Positions 34,634-43,423 of a stretch of DNA of 64,000 nt are shown piece after piece. The notes beneath the pieces are model-generated. The model saw only the letters and a list, made by a program, of their open reading frames with translations, did not search any database and was not told the DNA's origin. The translations under genes were made by a program, and so were the position numbers. Positions within the stretch are counted from its first letter, which is position 1, and each line of letters starts with the position of its first letter. This DNA is from CAWBJO01 sp963789175 (GTDB lineage: Bacteria > Pseudomonadota > Alphaproteobacteria > Rhizobiales > Aestuariivirgaceae), in assembly GCA_963789175.1 (NCBI GenBank), contig CAWBJO010000007.1:310001-374000 (forward strand), in the 5' to 3' direction.

Positions 34634-35755
34634 TTGACCTCGGTCACGCACAGGGATGGAGCCGCCCAGCCGGCTCCATCCGTGCCCGGCCATGCGGGCA
34701 GCCTGAGCCTGCTTGCGGTATTGAGCGCCGCCGTTCTCGTCTTCGACGCCTTCTACGTCGGCGGCCTCGTCCGTCGCGCCGCGATCGGGGAGAACGCCCA
34801 CGGCCCATGGCTCGAAGCCGCGATCTGGATCGCCATCCTTCTCGCCGCGGCTCTCTTCTGGCCTGCCGCGCGCTCGGTCATGAACTGGCATCGCGGCCGG
34901 GCGGCACTCGGAGCCGGCAACCTCGTCGAGGCGCGAATCGCACTGGCGGCGGGGCGGGAGTGGGCGTTCATCACGCTCGGCTATGCCGCCGCCTACCTGG
35001 TCGGACTTTCGATCATCGCCTTCGTGCTCGCCAACGACATGTCGGTCGGGCGGACCTTCTTCTACCTGCCGCTGATGGCCGAGAAGTGGAGGCTGGTCGT
35101 CAAGGCGTTCTGGAACAACGTCTTCATCTTCATCGTGGCGGAAGCGCTCGTCCTGGTGTGGGGACTCGTCGTGGCGATCGCGCGGCTGCTACCCGGGGAA
35201 GCCGGGCGGCCGGTGCGCATGCTCGCCGCGGTCTATTGCGACGTGTTCCGCGGACTGCCGGCGGTGGTGACGATCTATCTGGTCGGCTTCGGGCTGCCGC
35301 TGTCGGGCATCATTCCCGCCGAACTGCCGGGCATCGGCAGGGTTCCCCTCTCCTGGTACGCCATCATCGCGCTGACGCTCACCTACGGAGCCTACGTGGC
35401 GGAAGTCTACCGGGGCGGCATCGAAAGCATTCACTGGAGCCAGGTCGCGGCGGCGCGCTCGCTCGGCCTCTCCTACATCCAGGCGCTGAGGCACGTGATC
35501 ATCCCGCAGGCGATGCGCCGCATAACCGCACCGCTCCTCAACGACTTCATCAGCCTCCAGAAGGATACGGCGCTCGTCAACGTCATCGGGGTGATCGACG
35601 GCTTCAACCAGGCCCGCATCATCGCCTCGAACGCGTTCAACCTTTCGGCCGTCACCATCCTGGCGATCATCTTCGTGCTCATCACCATTCCGCAGACGCG
35701 CTTCGTCGACAAGCTCATGGAGCGCGACCAGAAGCGCATGCGCGGCGGAAGCTAG
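34634..35755 (+). CDS. Amino acid ABC transporter permease
   Basis: Inner-membrane permease of the polar amino acid family with 373 residues. The C-terminal half contains the EAA-type loop (AARSLGLSYIQALRHVIIPQ) that docks the ATPase. The first 150 residues include two or three extra hydrophobic helices before the canonical permease domain, as in longer His/Glu/Gln/Arg-type permeases. The frame opens with a TTG at 34634 without a clear ribosome binding site; an in-frame GTG about 17 codons later is an alternative. Only one permease gene is present, so the transporter would be a homodimer. Confidence 0.87.
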   Translation: MTSVTHRDGAAQPAPSVPGHAGSLSLLAVLSAAVLVFDAFYVGGLVRRAAIGENAHGPWLEAAIWIAILLAAALFWPAARSVMNWHRGRAALGAGNLVEARIALAAGREWAFITLGYAAAYLVGLSIIAFVLANDMSVGRTFFYLPLMAEKWRLVVKAFWNNVFIFIVAEALVLVWGLVVAIARLLPGEAGRPVRMLAAVYCDVFRGLPAVVTIYLVGFGLPLSGIIPAELPGIGRVPLSWYAIIALTLTYGAYVAEVYRGGIESIHWSQVAAARSLGLSYIQALRHVIIPQAMRRITAPLLNDFISLQKDTALVNVIGVIDGFNQARIIASNAFNLSAVTILAIIFVLITIPQTRFVDKLMERDQKRMRGGS

Positions 35756-35765
35756 CGGGCGGCCG

Positions 35766-36509
35766 ATGGCGTTCCTCGAGATCCGCAACGTCACCAAGCA
35801 GTTCGGGCCCATCCCGGTCCTGAATCGTCTCGATCTCAGCGTCGAGGAACACCAGGTCGTCTGCCTCATCGGACCGTCGGGATGCGGGAAATCGACGCTG
35901 CTCAGATGCGTCAACGGCCTCGAGCCGATCCAGGGCGGCGAAATCCGCCTCGCGGACGACCGGGTCTCCGGCCCGGGCGTCGACGTCAACCGGCTTCGGC
36001 GCGAAGTCGGGATCGTGTTCCAGAGCTTCAACCTCTTTCCGCACATGACGGTGATGGAGAACGTGACGCTGGCGCCGGTCATGGTGCTCGGCCTGAGCCG
36101 CAAGCAGGCCGAGGCGAATGCGCTGTCACTGCTCACGCGCATCGGGCTTGCGGAAAAGGCGACGGACTATCCGGACCGGCTGTCGGGCGGGCAGCAGCAG
36201 CGGGTGGCCATCGTCCGGGCGCTCGCCATGGAGCCGCGGCTGATGCTCCTCGACGAGATCACCTCCGCCCTCGATCCCGAGCTCGTCGCGGAGGTGCTCA
36301 ACATCGTGCGCGACCTCGCCAAGCAGGGCATGACCATGCTGCTCGCGACGCACGAGATGGGCTTCGCGCGCGAAGTGGCGTCGAAGGTCTGCTTCCTCTA
36401 CGAAGGGGTCGTCCACGAGGAGGGACCGCCGGACGTCCTCCTCAGCAACCCGCAGCGCGAGCGGACCAGGGCCTTCCTCAAGCGGATCATCGACGCGGGG
36501 CGGCTCTAG
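35766..36509 (+). CDS. Amino acid ABC transporter ATP-binding protein
   Basis: GlnQ-type ATPase of 247 residues. Walker A GPSGCGKST (36-44), the signature LSGGQQQR (139-146) and Walker B LMLLDE (159-164) are intact, and the switch histidine is in ATHEMGFA. The residue after the Walker B glutamate is isoleucine (DEITSALD) where most relatives have proline. It starts ten bases after the permease stop and its own stop overlaps that of the convergent AhpD-like gene. Confidence 0.94.
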   Translation: MAFLEIRNVTKQFGPIPVLNRLDLSVEEHQVVCLIGPSGCGKSTLLRCVNGLEPIQGGEIRLADDRVSGPGVDVNRLRREVGIVFQSFNLFPHMTVMENVTLAPVMVLGLSRKQAEANALSLLTRIGLAEKATDYPDRLSGGQQQRVAIVRALAMEPRLMLLDEITSALDPELVAEVLNIVRDLAKQGMTMLLATHEMGFAREVASKVCFLYEGVVHEEGPPDVLLSNPQRERTRAFLKRIIDAGRL

Positions 36510-36898
36510 GAGGACGACTTGAACGCCTCGTCGACCGGCACGCGATAGGCGTTGGCGAGGCGGTTCGTCATGTTGGCGAGCCCGACGACGGCATAGAGCT
36601 CGTTCAGCTGCGCCTCGGTCGCGCCCTTGGCGCGGGCGTTGAAGGTATGGCTCGCCATGCAGTAGTCGCAATTGTTGGAGATCGAGATCGCGACGTAGAC
36701 GAGCTCCTTGACGAGCGGGTCGAGGCTGCCCGGTCCCATGACGTCCTTCACCGTCTGCCATACATGGGCCAACATGCGCGGCTCATGGGCGAGATACTTC
36801 CAAAAGTTGTTAACGTCCGGGACCTTGCGGGTCGCCTTGATGTCGTCCATCACGGCACGGACCTCGGGGCTCGCAGTGTCGTAGCCAATCGGCTTCAT
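36506..36898 (-). CDS. Carboxymuconolactone decarboxylase / AhpD-like protein
   Basis: All-helical protein of 130 residues with the CxxC plus histidine motif of AhpD-like peroxidase partners (Cys77, Cys80, His84 in NCDYCMASH). The two cysteines make a redox role likelier than a true decarboxylase. The substrate or partner is unknown. It lies convergent to the amino acid transporter, overlapping its last codon. Confidence 0.82.
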   Translation of the reverse strand: MKPIGYDTASPEVRAVMDDIKATRKVPDVNNFWKYLAHEPRMLAHVWQTVKDVMGPGSLDPLVKELVYVAISISNNCDYCMASHTFNARAKGATEAQLNELYAVVGLANMTNRLANAYRVPVDEAFKSSS

Positions 36899-37045
36899 TC
36901 TCGTTTCTCCGCATGAAAATCAGCGGGTCGTCCCGCATGGACGCATCCTCGCATTCTCGCAATTTCGCCGCAAACTCGTGGCGATGTGGGCTGGAGAGAC
37001 GGGCAAAAAGCGCGGGCGGCCGCGGGCAACAAGGAGTTCATCCGA

Positions 37046-39334
37046 ATGACATCGAAACTGACGGCGACGGGCATCGCGACAGCGTTGATCGCCCTCATGG
37101 CGGCGGCGCCGCATGGGATGGCGGCCTCGTCCGTTCCCATCGTGGTCGCCCAGGCGGGCGACGTTCCCATCGTCGTCGCCCAGGCGGGCGACGAGGCAGC
37201 GACCACGGAAGCGCAAGCTATCCTGGCGGAGGCGGGCAATCTCTCCGCCATGTCCGAAGACGACATCAAGGCGCGCATCAAGTCGGCACGTCAGCTCGCG
37301 AAAAACGACGGCGTGCCTGAAGAGGTGCGCGAGCAGCTCAAGAGCTTCGTCGAAGCGGCGCGCAAGGAGCTGATCACGCGGGAGGCCCAGCAGAAACAGC
37401 AGGGCGAACAGCCTGCCCAGCAGGAAGCGCAGCCGGAGCAGCCAAGCGACCAGCCGGCCCAGCAGGAAGCGCAGCCGGAGCAGCCAAGCGACCAGCCGGC
37501 CCAGCAGGAGGCGCAACCCGAGCAGCCAGCTTCGGATTTCGATGCCAAGACGGTGGCCCAGGCCCAGGCGATCCTGAACGATGCCGGCAACATCGCATCG
37601 CTGAGCGACAAGGACCTCAAGGCCCGGGAACGGGCGGCGAGCCGTCTCCTGAAGCGGGGCGGCCTGCCGGAGGACGTCACGGCGGGGCTGCAGTCCTTCG
37701 TCCAGGCGGCCCAGCAGGAGATGGAGAACCGCCAGGCGCAGACGCAGCAGCCGGCACAGACGGAGCAGCCGGCGGCCGAGCAGGCGCAGCCGGACCAGAC
37801 GGCCCCGGCGGCCGGGAGCGACACGGCGCAGCCGGCTCCGGCTCCGGCGCTCGAACCGGCGCAGGAGTCCGCCGACACGGGCGCGCCGGCGCAGGTCGAC
37901 GAGCGGAACCTCGCCGATGCGAACAAGCTTCTCGCCGACCAGCGTCCGCTCAGCGAAATCTCGGAGAAGGAACTCAAGAAGCGCATCAACAGCGCCCGCA
38001 ACATCCTCAAGAAGGGCAACCTTCCGACAGACGTCCGCGACCAGCTCCGCAGCCTGATCGAAACGTCGCGGGCCGAGATGCTGGCGCGGGAGTCGCCGCA
38101 GCAGCAGCCGAGCCAGCAGCAGGCCGCGCCGGTCGAGAATGCACCGGTACCGCCGCCGTCGACGGCCGAGAACCGCGCCGTCGATAAGCCCGACGTATCG
38201 CAGGAGGCCGAAGCTCAGGCGAGGAAGCTCCTGGCCGAGACCGCCTCCGTCGAGAAGCTCAACGACGACCAGCTCAGGGCGCGCCTCGAGCGGCTGCGGG
38301 ACGCACTCGAGTCCGGCAACCTGTCGCGCGACACCGAACGCGAGTTGCGCAACCGCCTGAAGGAAGAGCGGCAGATCCTGCGAACCCGGGTGGCGACCCG
38401 CGATCTCGAGGAGCAGGCATCGCAGCAGGGCGGCCAGCAGGGAGCCGGCCAGCAGGGCGGCTTCAACAACGGCCCGGTCGAAATCCGGCAGTTCAACGAA
38501 CGCCCGTCGCGCCGCGAAATGGACTTCGTGGTCAAGGATCGCCGGCGGCTGCGGGAGCTCAACGAATTCGAGCTGAGGCGCCGCATCCTCGTCTACCGCG
38601 AGCTCATGCGCGACGAACGCTACAGCGACGAGCAGCTTCTCTACCTGCGCGGCGAGCTCGACAAGGCCCGCCTCGAGCTGCGCCGACGCTTCGAGGAGGA
38701 CAAGGTCACCCGAGCCGACGACTTCAAGCGGCGCCGGCAGCGCAACGAGCTCGACATAGACGTCAACATCGTGCTCCAGCCGGAAGGCGGACGGCCGCGC
38801 CCGCCGGTCATCTGGGCGGCGGAGGAGGATGAAGAAGAGATCGAGCGGCAGCTTTCGGCGCGGCCCCTGCGCCGGCTGAAGCGGCAGTATACGCGCGAGG
38901 TCATCTTCGATGAGCCGGAGATGGTCCTGACGCAGCCCGAGGTCCGGGAGTCGCTTCCGGGCGTCGAAGTCGACACGATCAACTTCGGCTTCAACGAGGC
39001 CTTCGTGCGCGAGGAGGAGGTGGAGAACATCGAGTCGATCGCCTCGACCATCGAACGGATCGTCGCGGCCCACCCGGAGGAGGTGTTCGCAATCGAAGGC
39101 CACACTGACGCCGTGGGCTCGGATGCCTACAATCTCGGCCTGTCGCGCCAGCGGGCGGAGGCGGTGAAAGCCATCCTGCTCGAATACTACAACATCGAGG
39201 AGGACAACATCGTGGCGGTCGGCCTCGGCGAGCGGTACCTCAAGATTCCGACGCCGGAACCGGAGCAGGAGAACCGCCGGGTGACGGTGCGGCGCGCCAC
39301 GCCGCTCGTGTCCGGCTACGAGGAGGAAGAGTAG
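37046..39334 (+). CDS. OmpA-family envelope protein with five internal three-helix repeats
   Basis: A 762-residue exported protein; the signal peptide ends near GMAAS. Five related units of about 58 residues (about 55-113, 172-229, 291-349, 391-449 and, more diverged, 495-550) share the pattern AxxLLxxxxxLxxxSxxxLxxR followed by two further helices. They are separated by Gln/Pro/Ala-rich linkers. The C-terminal domain (about 643-753) is OmpA-like and peptidoglycan-binding, with GHTDAVGSDAYNLGLSRQRA. No beta-barrel is visible, so the protein is likely periplasmic and anchored to the wall. AAGGAG lies nine bases before the ATG. A ten-residue segment VPIVVAQAGD is duplicated directly after the signal peptide. 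Confidence 0.85.
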   Translation: MTSKLTATGIATALIALMAAAPHGMAASSVPIVVAQAGDVPIVVAQAGDEAATTEAQAILAEAGNLSAMSEDDIKARIKSARQLAKNDGVPEEVREQLKSFVEAARKELITREAQQKQQGEQPAQQEAQPEQPSDQPAQQEAQPEQPSDQPAQQEAQPEQPASDFDAKTVAQAQAILNDAGNIASLSDKDLKARERAASRLLKRGGLPEDVTAGLQSFVQAAQQEMENRQAQTQQPAQTEQPAAEQAQPDQTAPAAGSDTAQPAPAPALEPAQESADTGAPAQVDERNLADANKLLADQRPLSEISEKELKKRINSARNILKKGNLPTDVRDQLRSLIETSRAEMLARESPQQQPSQQQAAPVENAPVPPPSTAENRAVDKPDVSQEAEAQARKLLAETASVEKLNDDQLRARLERLRDALESGNLSRDTERELRNRLKEERQILRTRVATRDLEEQASQQGGQQGAGQQGGFNNGPVEIRQFNERPSRREMDFVVKDRRRLRELNEFELRRRILVYRELMRDERYSDEQLLYLRGELDKARLELRRRFEEDKVTRADDFKRRRQRNELDIDVNIVLQPEGGRPRPPVIWAAEEDEEEIERQLSARPLRRLKRQYTREVIFDEPEMVLTQPEVRESLPGVEVDTINFGFNEAFVREEEVENIESIASTIERIVAAHPEEVFAIEGHTDAVGSDAYNLGLSRQRAEAVKAILLEYYNIEEDNIVAVGLGERYLKIPTPEPEQENRRVTVRRATPLVSGYEEEE
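37418..37527. repeat. 42-bp tandem repeat, about 2.6 copies
   Basis: Units start at 37418, 37460 and 37502 and encode the 14-residue linker unit QQEAQPEQPSDQPA of the OmpA-family protein. The first two copies are identical over their length, which suggests recent duplication and likely length variation. Confidence 0.85.
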
Positions 39335-39372
39335 GCGGCCGCGCCCGACCCGCTTCCTTTCAGATCGCCCGA

Positions 39373-39396
39373 GGGCGGCGCCACCCCGCGCCGCCC
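39373..39396 (+). terminator. Strong GC hairpin after the OmpA-family gene
   Basis: A perfect nine-pair stem (GGGCGGCGC and GCGCCGCCC, loop CACCCC) lies 39 bases after the stop codon and 75 bases before ndk. It is followed by only two T residues, so it is terminator-like rather than a classic intrinsic terminator. Confidence 0.45.
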
Positions 39397-39470
39397 TTGA
39401 TGCCTGTTCGGAGCCCCGCTATAAGCCCCGGCCAAACTTCGTTCATTTCCGTTCAGGGGACTTACAGTCG

Positions 39471-39893
39471 ATGGCCAAGGAGCGCACGCTTTCCATCATC
39501 AAGCCGGATGCCACGCGGCGCAATCTCACCGGGGCCATCAATGCGAAGATCGAGGGCGCGGGACTGCGGATCATCGCCCAGAAGCGCACCAAGTGGAAGA
39601 AGAAGGACGCCGAGGCGTTCTACAAGGTCCACAAGGCGCGGCCGTTCTTCAAGGATCTCGTGCGCTTCATGACGTCGGGCCCGATCGTGATGCAGGTGCT
39701 CGAAGGCGACAACGCGGTGCAGCGCTACCGAACGGTCATGGGCGCCACCAATCCCGCCAACGCCGATGCGGGCACGATCCGCAAGGACTTCGCGGAGTCG
39801 ATCGAGGCCAATTCCGTGCATGGGTCGGACAGCGCCGAGAACGCCAAGAAAGAGATCCGGCTTTGCTTCAAGGCGAGCGAGATCGTCGGCTGA
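39471..39893 (+). CDS. ndk: Nucleoside diphosphate kinase
   Basis: Transfers the terminal phosphate between nucleoside tri- and diphosphates through a phosphohistidine. The catalytic His117 is in NSVHGSDS and the N-terminal ERTLSIIKPDA strand is standard. At 140 residues it is the usual size. It precedes the VUT-family gene by six bases. Confidence 0.97.
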   Translation: MAKERTLSIIKPDATRRNLTGAINAKIEGAGLRIIAQKRTKWKKKDAEAFYKVHKARPFFKDLVRFMTSGPIVMQVLEGDNAVQRYRTVMGATNPANADAGTIRKDFAESIEANSVHGSDSAENAKKEIRLCFKASEIVG

Positions 39894-39899
39894 CGCCGC

Positions 39900-40382
39900 A
39901 TGTGGGTCGCGCTCTATATCGGCTCCATCGTCCTCGTCAACTGGATGTTCCTGGCGTTGCCGGCGGTGCCTACGGCGCTCGGCGACATCTACTATGCGAA
40001 CTTCGTGGTCGGGGCCATCTTCGTGCTCCGCGACTATGCGCAGCGGCAGGTCGGGCACTACGTTCTCCTGGCGACGCTGGTGGGCGGCGTCCTGACCTAC
40101 GTGATGGTCGATCCGGTGATCGCGACGGCGAGCCTCGCGGCCTTCTTCGTCTCGGAGACGCTCGATTGGGGCATCTATTCGTTCACGCGCCGCCCGCTCC
40201 AGGAACGCATCCTCTATTCGAGCCTGATCGCGGCGCCGCTCGACACGCTGGTCTTCCAGTGGCTCGCCAACTACCTGACGCCGGCGAGTTTTTCGCTCGA
40301 GGTGATCAGCAAGTTCATCGGCGTCGCCATCGTGTGGTGGCTCCTGCGCCGCCGCTTTGCGGCCCACCGTCCCGCGGACTGA
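39900..40382 (+). CDS. VUT-family (YhhQ-like) membrane transporter
   Basis: Integral membrane protein of 160 residues with five or six helices. The segment SETLDWGIYS matches the conserved core of the VUT family, whose characterised members import the queuosine precursor preQ0 or related compounds. It is shorter than E. coli YhhQ (221 residues), though short forms are known in Hyphomicrobiales. The substrate is not certain. Starting just after ndk, it may share that transcript. Confidence 0.72.
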   Translation: MWVALYIGSIVLVNWMFLALPAVPTALGDIYYANFVVGAIFVLRDYAQRQVGHYVLLATLVGGVLTYVMVDPVIATASLAAFFVSETLDWGIYSFTRRPLQERILYSSLIAAPLDTLVFQWLANYLTPASFSLEVISKFIGVAIVWWLLRRRFAAHRPAD

Positions 40383-40438
40383 TATTCCCCTGAAAGTTGT
40401 TCTGGAACGTTGTATCTATCTCTGGTAGGTACGGCGAG

Positions 40439-41274
40439 ATGAGTCGCGGAACCATCTTTTCGCTGCTGGGGCGGGTCGGGGCTGCATGCCTCAGGCTCGG
40501 ACTGGCTCTCGCCTATCGGCTTGAAACCATGGCGTGCCGCTATCTGCAGGCGGAGGAACAGCCGCCGGCGGGACCGCGCAAGCGACCGATGGACGGGAAC
40601 GCCGCCTCCGCGGCGCTGACGGGATTCCTGCGCCACGCCGGCGACGCCGGATGCCGGGTGTTCGTGATCTCGGGCACGCTGCTCGGCCTGCATCGCAACG
40701 GACGCATGCTGCCGCACGACAAGGACATCGATCTCGGCGTGATGTGGGACGATCCGGCGCTTCCGGCCCTGCTGTCGGCGCTCGAGAGTCCGGCACCGCC
40801 CGCCTCGTCCGGCAGGTGCGGCTGTCGCGGTGGTCGATCGCCATGAACCCGAAGCTTCCCGACCTGGCGCAGGGCACCATCCTCTACAAATTCGATTGGA
40901 CGCCCCGGGACACGGCGCGGCCGGTGCGCATCGACCTCTTCGTCCACTTTCCATGCGGGGCGGAGATCCTGCACGGCTCCTATCATTCCATGTGGGCGAA
41001 CTCGGCCTTCGGTCTCACGGAACGGAAGCTCGGCGAAGCGGTCTATCTCGCTCCGGCCGACGTCGACCGCTACCTTTTCGAGAACTACGGAGAGTTCTCC
41101 GTCGAGCGGGTGAACTTCGAAAGCTCGGTCGACTGTCCGAACGTCCGCAACTGGCTCAGCCTGCCGGCGACGGTCTTCCTTCTCGAGAAACACATCAGAT
41201 TCCATGCATCGAACGATGCGCCGCGGCGAGACCGCGTCCGCATGCGCATCGAATCCCTGATCGCGTCGGGTTAG
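40439..41274 (+). pseudogene. LicD-family phosphotransferase-like protein (first copy), broken by an apparent one-base deletion
   Basis: LicD-type proteins transfer phospho-alcohol groups, such as phosphocholine, onto surface glycans. The nucleotidyltransferase-like core is clear: GTLLG (79-83) and the acidic triad in HDKDIDLGV (Asp94, Asp96, Asp98). Near position 40790 the frame moves; the remaining two-thirds continue in the neighbouring frame to 41274. Adding one base restores about 278 residues that align gap-free with the paralogue at 42587-43420 across the junction (22 residues between the shared ALE/ALQ and NP). The gene heads a four-gene cassette. A sequence error is likelier than genuine inactivation. 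Confidence 0.75.
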
Positions 41275-41319
41275 CGGCGTCGGGAGTCCAAAGGCAGCCA
41301 AAGCTCAGGCGAGGTCGAA

Positions 41320-41793
41320 ATGCAGTCCGCACCCCAAAGAAGGCCTTCGGGCGCAAATCCGCGCGTCGTCCTGACCTACGGGACGTTCGATCTCTTCCAC
41401 TATGGCCATGTGGCGCTGCTGAAGCGCGCCAAGGCCCTGGGCGACAGGCTGGTGGTGGGGGTGTCGACGGACGCCTTCAATGCCATCAAGGGCAAGCGAG
41501 CCTTTCTCTCCTACGCGCAACGGTGCGAGACGCTGCTCGGCTGCCGGCATGTCGATGCGGTCTTCGCGGAGGAAACCTGGGACCAGAAACCGGCCGACGT
41601 GCAGTCGTACGGCGCGCATGTGTTCGTCATGGGCGACGACTGGAAGGGTAAATTCGACTACCTGGCGCAGTGGTGCTCCGTCGTCTACCTGGCGCGGACG
41701 CCGACCATTTCATCGACGCTGCTGCGCACCGTTCTCAAGGCGCATTTCGAGGCGGAGGCGGCGACCGGGCCCCTCCGGACCCAGCAGGCATGA
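41320..41793 (+). CDS. TagD/Gct-like glycerol-3-phosphate cytidylyltransferase
   Basis: Predicted to make CDP-glycerol from glycerol 3-phosphate and CTP. The nucleotidyl-transfer motif is YGTFDLFHYGH with His27 and His30, and the second signature RTPTISSTLLR is close to the RTxGISTT motif that marks this subfamily. There are 157 residues. Its stop overlaps the next start (ATGA). Located between two LicD-like genes, it probably supplies their activated donor. CDP-choline or CDP-ethanolamine as product is possible but less likely from the motif. Confidence 0.8.
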   Translation: MQSAPQRRPSGANPRVVLTYGTFDLFHYGHVALLKRAKALGDRLVVGVSTDAFNAIKGKRAFLSYAQRCETLLGCRHVDAVFAEETWDQKPADVQSYGAHVFVMGDDWKGKFDYLAQWCSVVYLARTPTISSTLLRTVLKAHFEAEAATGPLRTQQA

Positions 41794-42590
41794 GAGCCCG
41801 GGCCGTGCTGGCGATCGTGCTCGGCTCGGCGTCGCTGGCGCTCGACCGCCTGAGCATCGCCGTGCTGGCGGGAGTCCTGATCCACCTCAAGGCGAGCGAC
41901 GCCCTACCCATCGTGCCGGCAGCCCCGTTCGATCCTGCGCCCCTGCGGAACATCGCGATCGTGCCCATCATGCTCGGCGCGGCATTGGTGTTCGTCATCC
42001 AATATGCGACGGCGCGGTTCGCCCAGCGCCGCATCGTCGAGGCGGCGCAGGCGCTGGCGAAGCAGCACCGCCCGATCACGACGGCAGCGCGGCGCGGCTA
42101 TGGCGACGCCTATGCTTCGGTCATCCGCGCCGCGACGTGCATCGTCACGCTCGCCCTGGCGCTTGCGCTTCTGCTTGCCTTCGCTCCCACCCTGTCGATC
42201 GCGTTCTCGCTTTTCATCGTCGCCTATCTCGTCCTGGCGGCTGCCGGTCAGGCAGTAGCGGCGCGGAAGGCGCTTCGAGATAACGCCTGCAAGGTGACGG
42301 GCAGAAGTCTCGGATGGACGCGCGAGCGCCGGCACCGGGCGCAACGGCTCGACCAGGCGGCGATCGGCATTGCGCTCATCGCCGTATTCGCAACGCAGAT
42401 CGACGCTCAGTCGGTGCACTATTCGCTCGTGGTGTGCGCCCTCGTGCTCGCGAAGCTCTCAAGCGTCGTCCGCGGCGCGGCGGGACACATCCGTCACGCC
42501 GCATGGGCCTGGGTGATCCTCACGTCCGCCGTCGACAGGCCGGCAGCAGCGCTGGCTCTGGTCCCGCAGCGCGCGGCACGCGCCGAATGA
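41790..42590 (+). CDS. Multi-pass membrane protein of unknown function
   Basis: A 266-residue protein with about six hydrophobic helices and a basic central loop (around residues 60-110 and again 160-195). It lacks the CDP-alcohol phosphatidyltransferase motif and any transporter signature I know. The ATG overlaps the stop of the cytidylyltransferase gene, and its own stop overlaps the start of the second licD-like gene, so it belongs to the cassette. It may position or export the modified glycan, but there is no direct evidence. Confidence 0.65.
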   Translation: MRARAVLAIVLGSASLALDRLSIAVLAGVLIHLKASDALPIVPAAPFDPAPLRNIAIVPIMLGAALVFVIQYATARFAQRRIVEAAQALAKQHRPITTAARRGYGDAYASVIRAATCIVTLALALALLLAFAPTLSIAFSLFIVAYLVLAAAGQAVAARKALRDNACKVTGRSLGWTRERRHRAQRLDQAAIGIALIAVFATQIDAQSVHYSLVVCALVLAKLSSVVRGAAGHIRHAAWAWVILTSAVDRPAAALALVPQRAARAE

Positions 42591-43420
42591 TCGGACGCAT
42601 CCGGCGCCGCCTGCTGATCGAACGACTGCGGACGGCCTATGCCATCCAGCGCCGGGCGGCGAAGTTCCGCCGTCCGATATCCTTCCGCGACGCCGCCGCG
42701 CAAAAGCCCGCCATGCCGACCGAGCTCGCGCATGCGACGCTCGGGGCCCTGCTGCGGATCGCCGACCTGGCCGGGTGCCGTCTCTTCCTCATGTCGGGCA
42801 CGCTGCTCGGTTTCCATCGCAGCGGCCGCGTCCTCGCCCACGACCACGACATCGATCTCGGCGTGATGGCGGACGATCCCGGCCTTGCCGACTTCCTCGC
42901 CGCCCTGCAGTCGACGGGTCTCGTCACGCAGCATCGCATAAGGCGTGCCGGCCAGCGGCTGGCGGCGCTCAACCCCGGCCTGCCGCGGCTTCCGGACGGC
43001 GCGCTGCTGCACAAGCTCGCTGTCGCGATCGATCCTGCCCGGGAGGCGTCGATCCTGGTCGACGTCTTCATCCATTTCGAGGTCGCGGGCGAGCTCCTGC
43101 ACGGCTCGCTCAACACGCTGTGGGCGAACACGTTCTTCGACCTCGAATGGGACTCGGTCGACGGCCTCGATTTCTGGCGGCCGCGCGACGTCACGCGATA
43201 CCTCACGGAAAACTACGGCGCGTTCGAGGAGGAGGTCAGGGACTTCGACAGCCACCTCGACTGTCCGAACGTCCGCAACATCTATTCGCGCTCGGCGGTG
43301 CGCTTCCTGCTGCGGAAGCACCGAACGTACATGGACGAGGGGCGGGCCGACCGGCTTCAGCGCCTCGACCGAAGGCTCACGGCCATGATCCGCGAGGAAC
43401 CGCTCGGGAGCTTCCGCTAG
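42587..43420 (+). CDS. LicD-family phosphotransferase-like protein (second copy)
   Basis: A 277-residue intact paralogue of the broken gene at 40439. Core motifs are SGTLLGFHRSGR (70-81) and HDHDIDLGV with Asp86, Asp88 and Asp90. A shared C-terminal block (FVH/FIH, HGS, WAN, ENYGxF, DCPNVRN) is common to both copies and is not found in all LicD proteins. A basic N-terminal helix may associate with the membrane. Start and stop overlap its upstream neighbour by ATGA. Predicted to transfer an alcohol-phosphate, most likely glycerol phosphate given the TagD-like enzyme beside it. Confidence 0.77.
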   Translation: MIGRIRRRLLIERLRTAYAIQRRAAKFRRPISFRDAAAQKPAMPTELAHATLGALLRIADLAGCRLFLMSGTLLGFHRSGRVLAHDHDIDLGVMADDPGLADFLAALQSTGLVTQHRIRRAGQRLAALNPGLPRLPDGALLHKLAVAIDPAREASILVDVFIHFEVAGELLHGSLNTLWANTFFDLEWDSVDGLDFWRPRDVTRYLTENYGAFEEEVRDFDSHLDCPNVRNIYSRSAVRFLLRKHRTYMDEGRADRLQRLDRRLTAMIREEPLGSFR

Positions 43421-43423
43421 TCC

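Noticed and set aside
36920..39103. Open frame of 727 codons on the minus strand antisense to the OmpA-family gene
   Set aside because: Leu/Arg-rich shadow of a gene with a signal peptide, ribosome binding site and a clear OmpA domain.
41790..42590. The cassette membrane protein as a CDP-alcohol phosphatidyltransferase
   Set aside because: The obligatory DxxDG...AR...GxxxDxxxD motif is absent, in contrast to the true family member at 50738.
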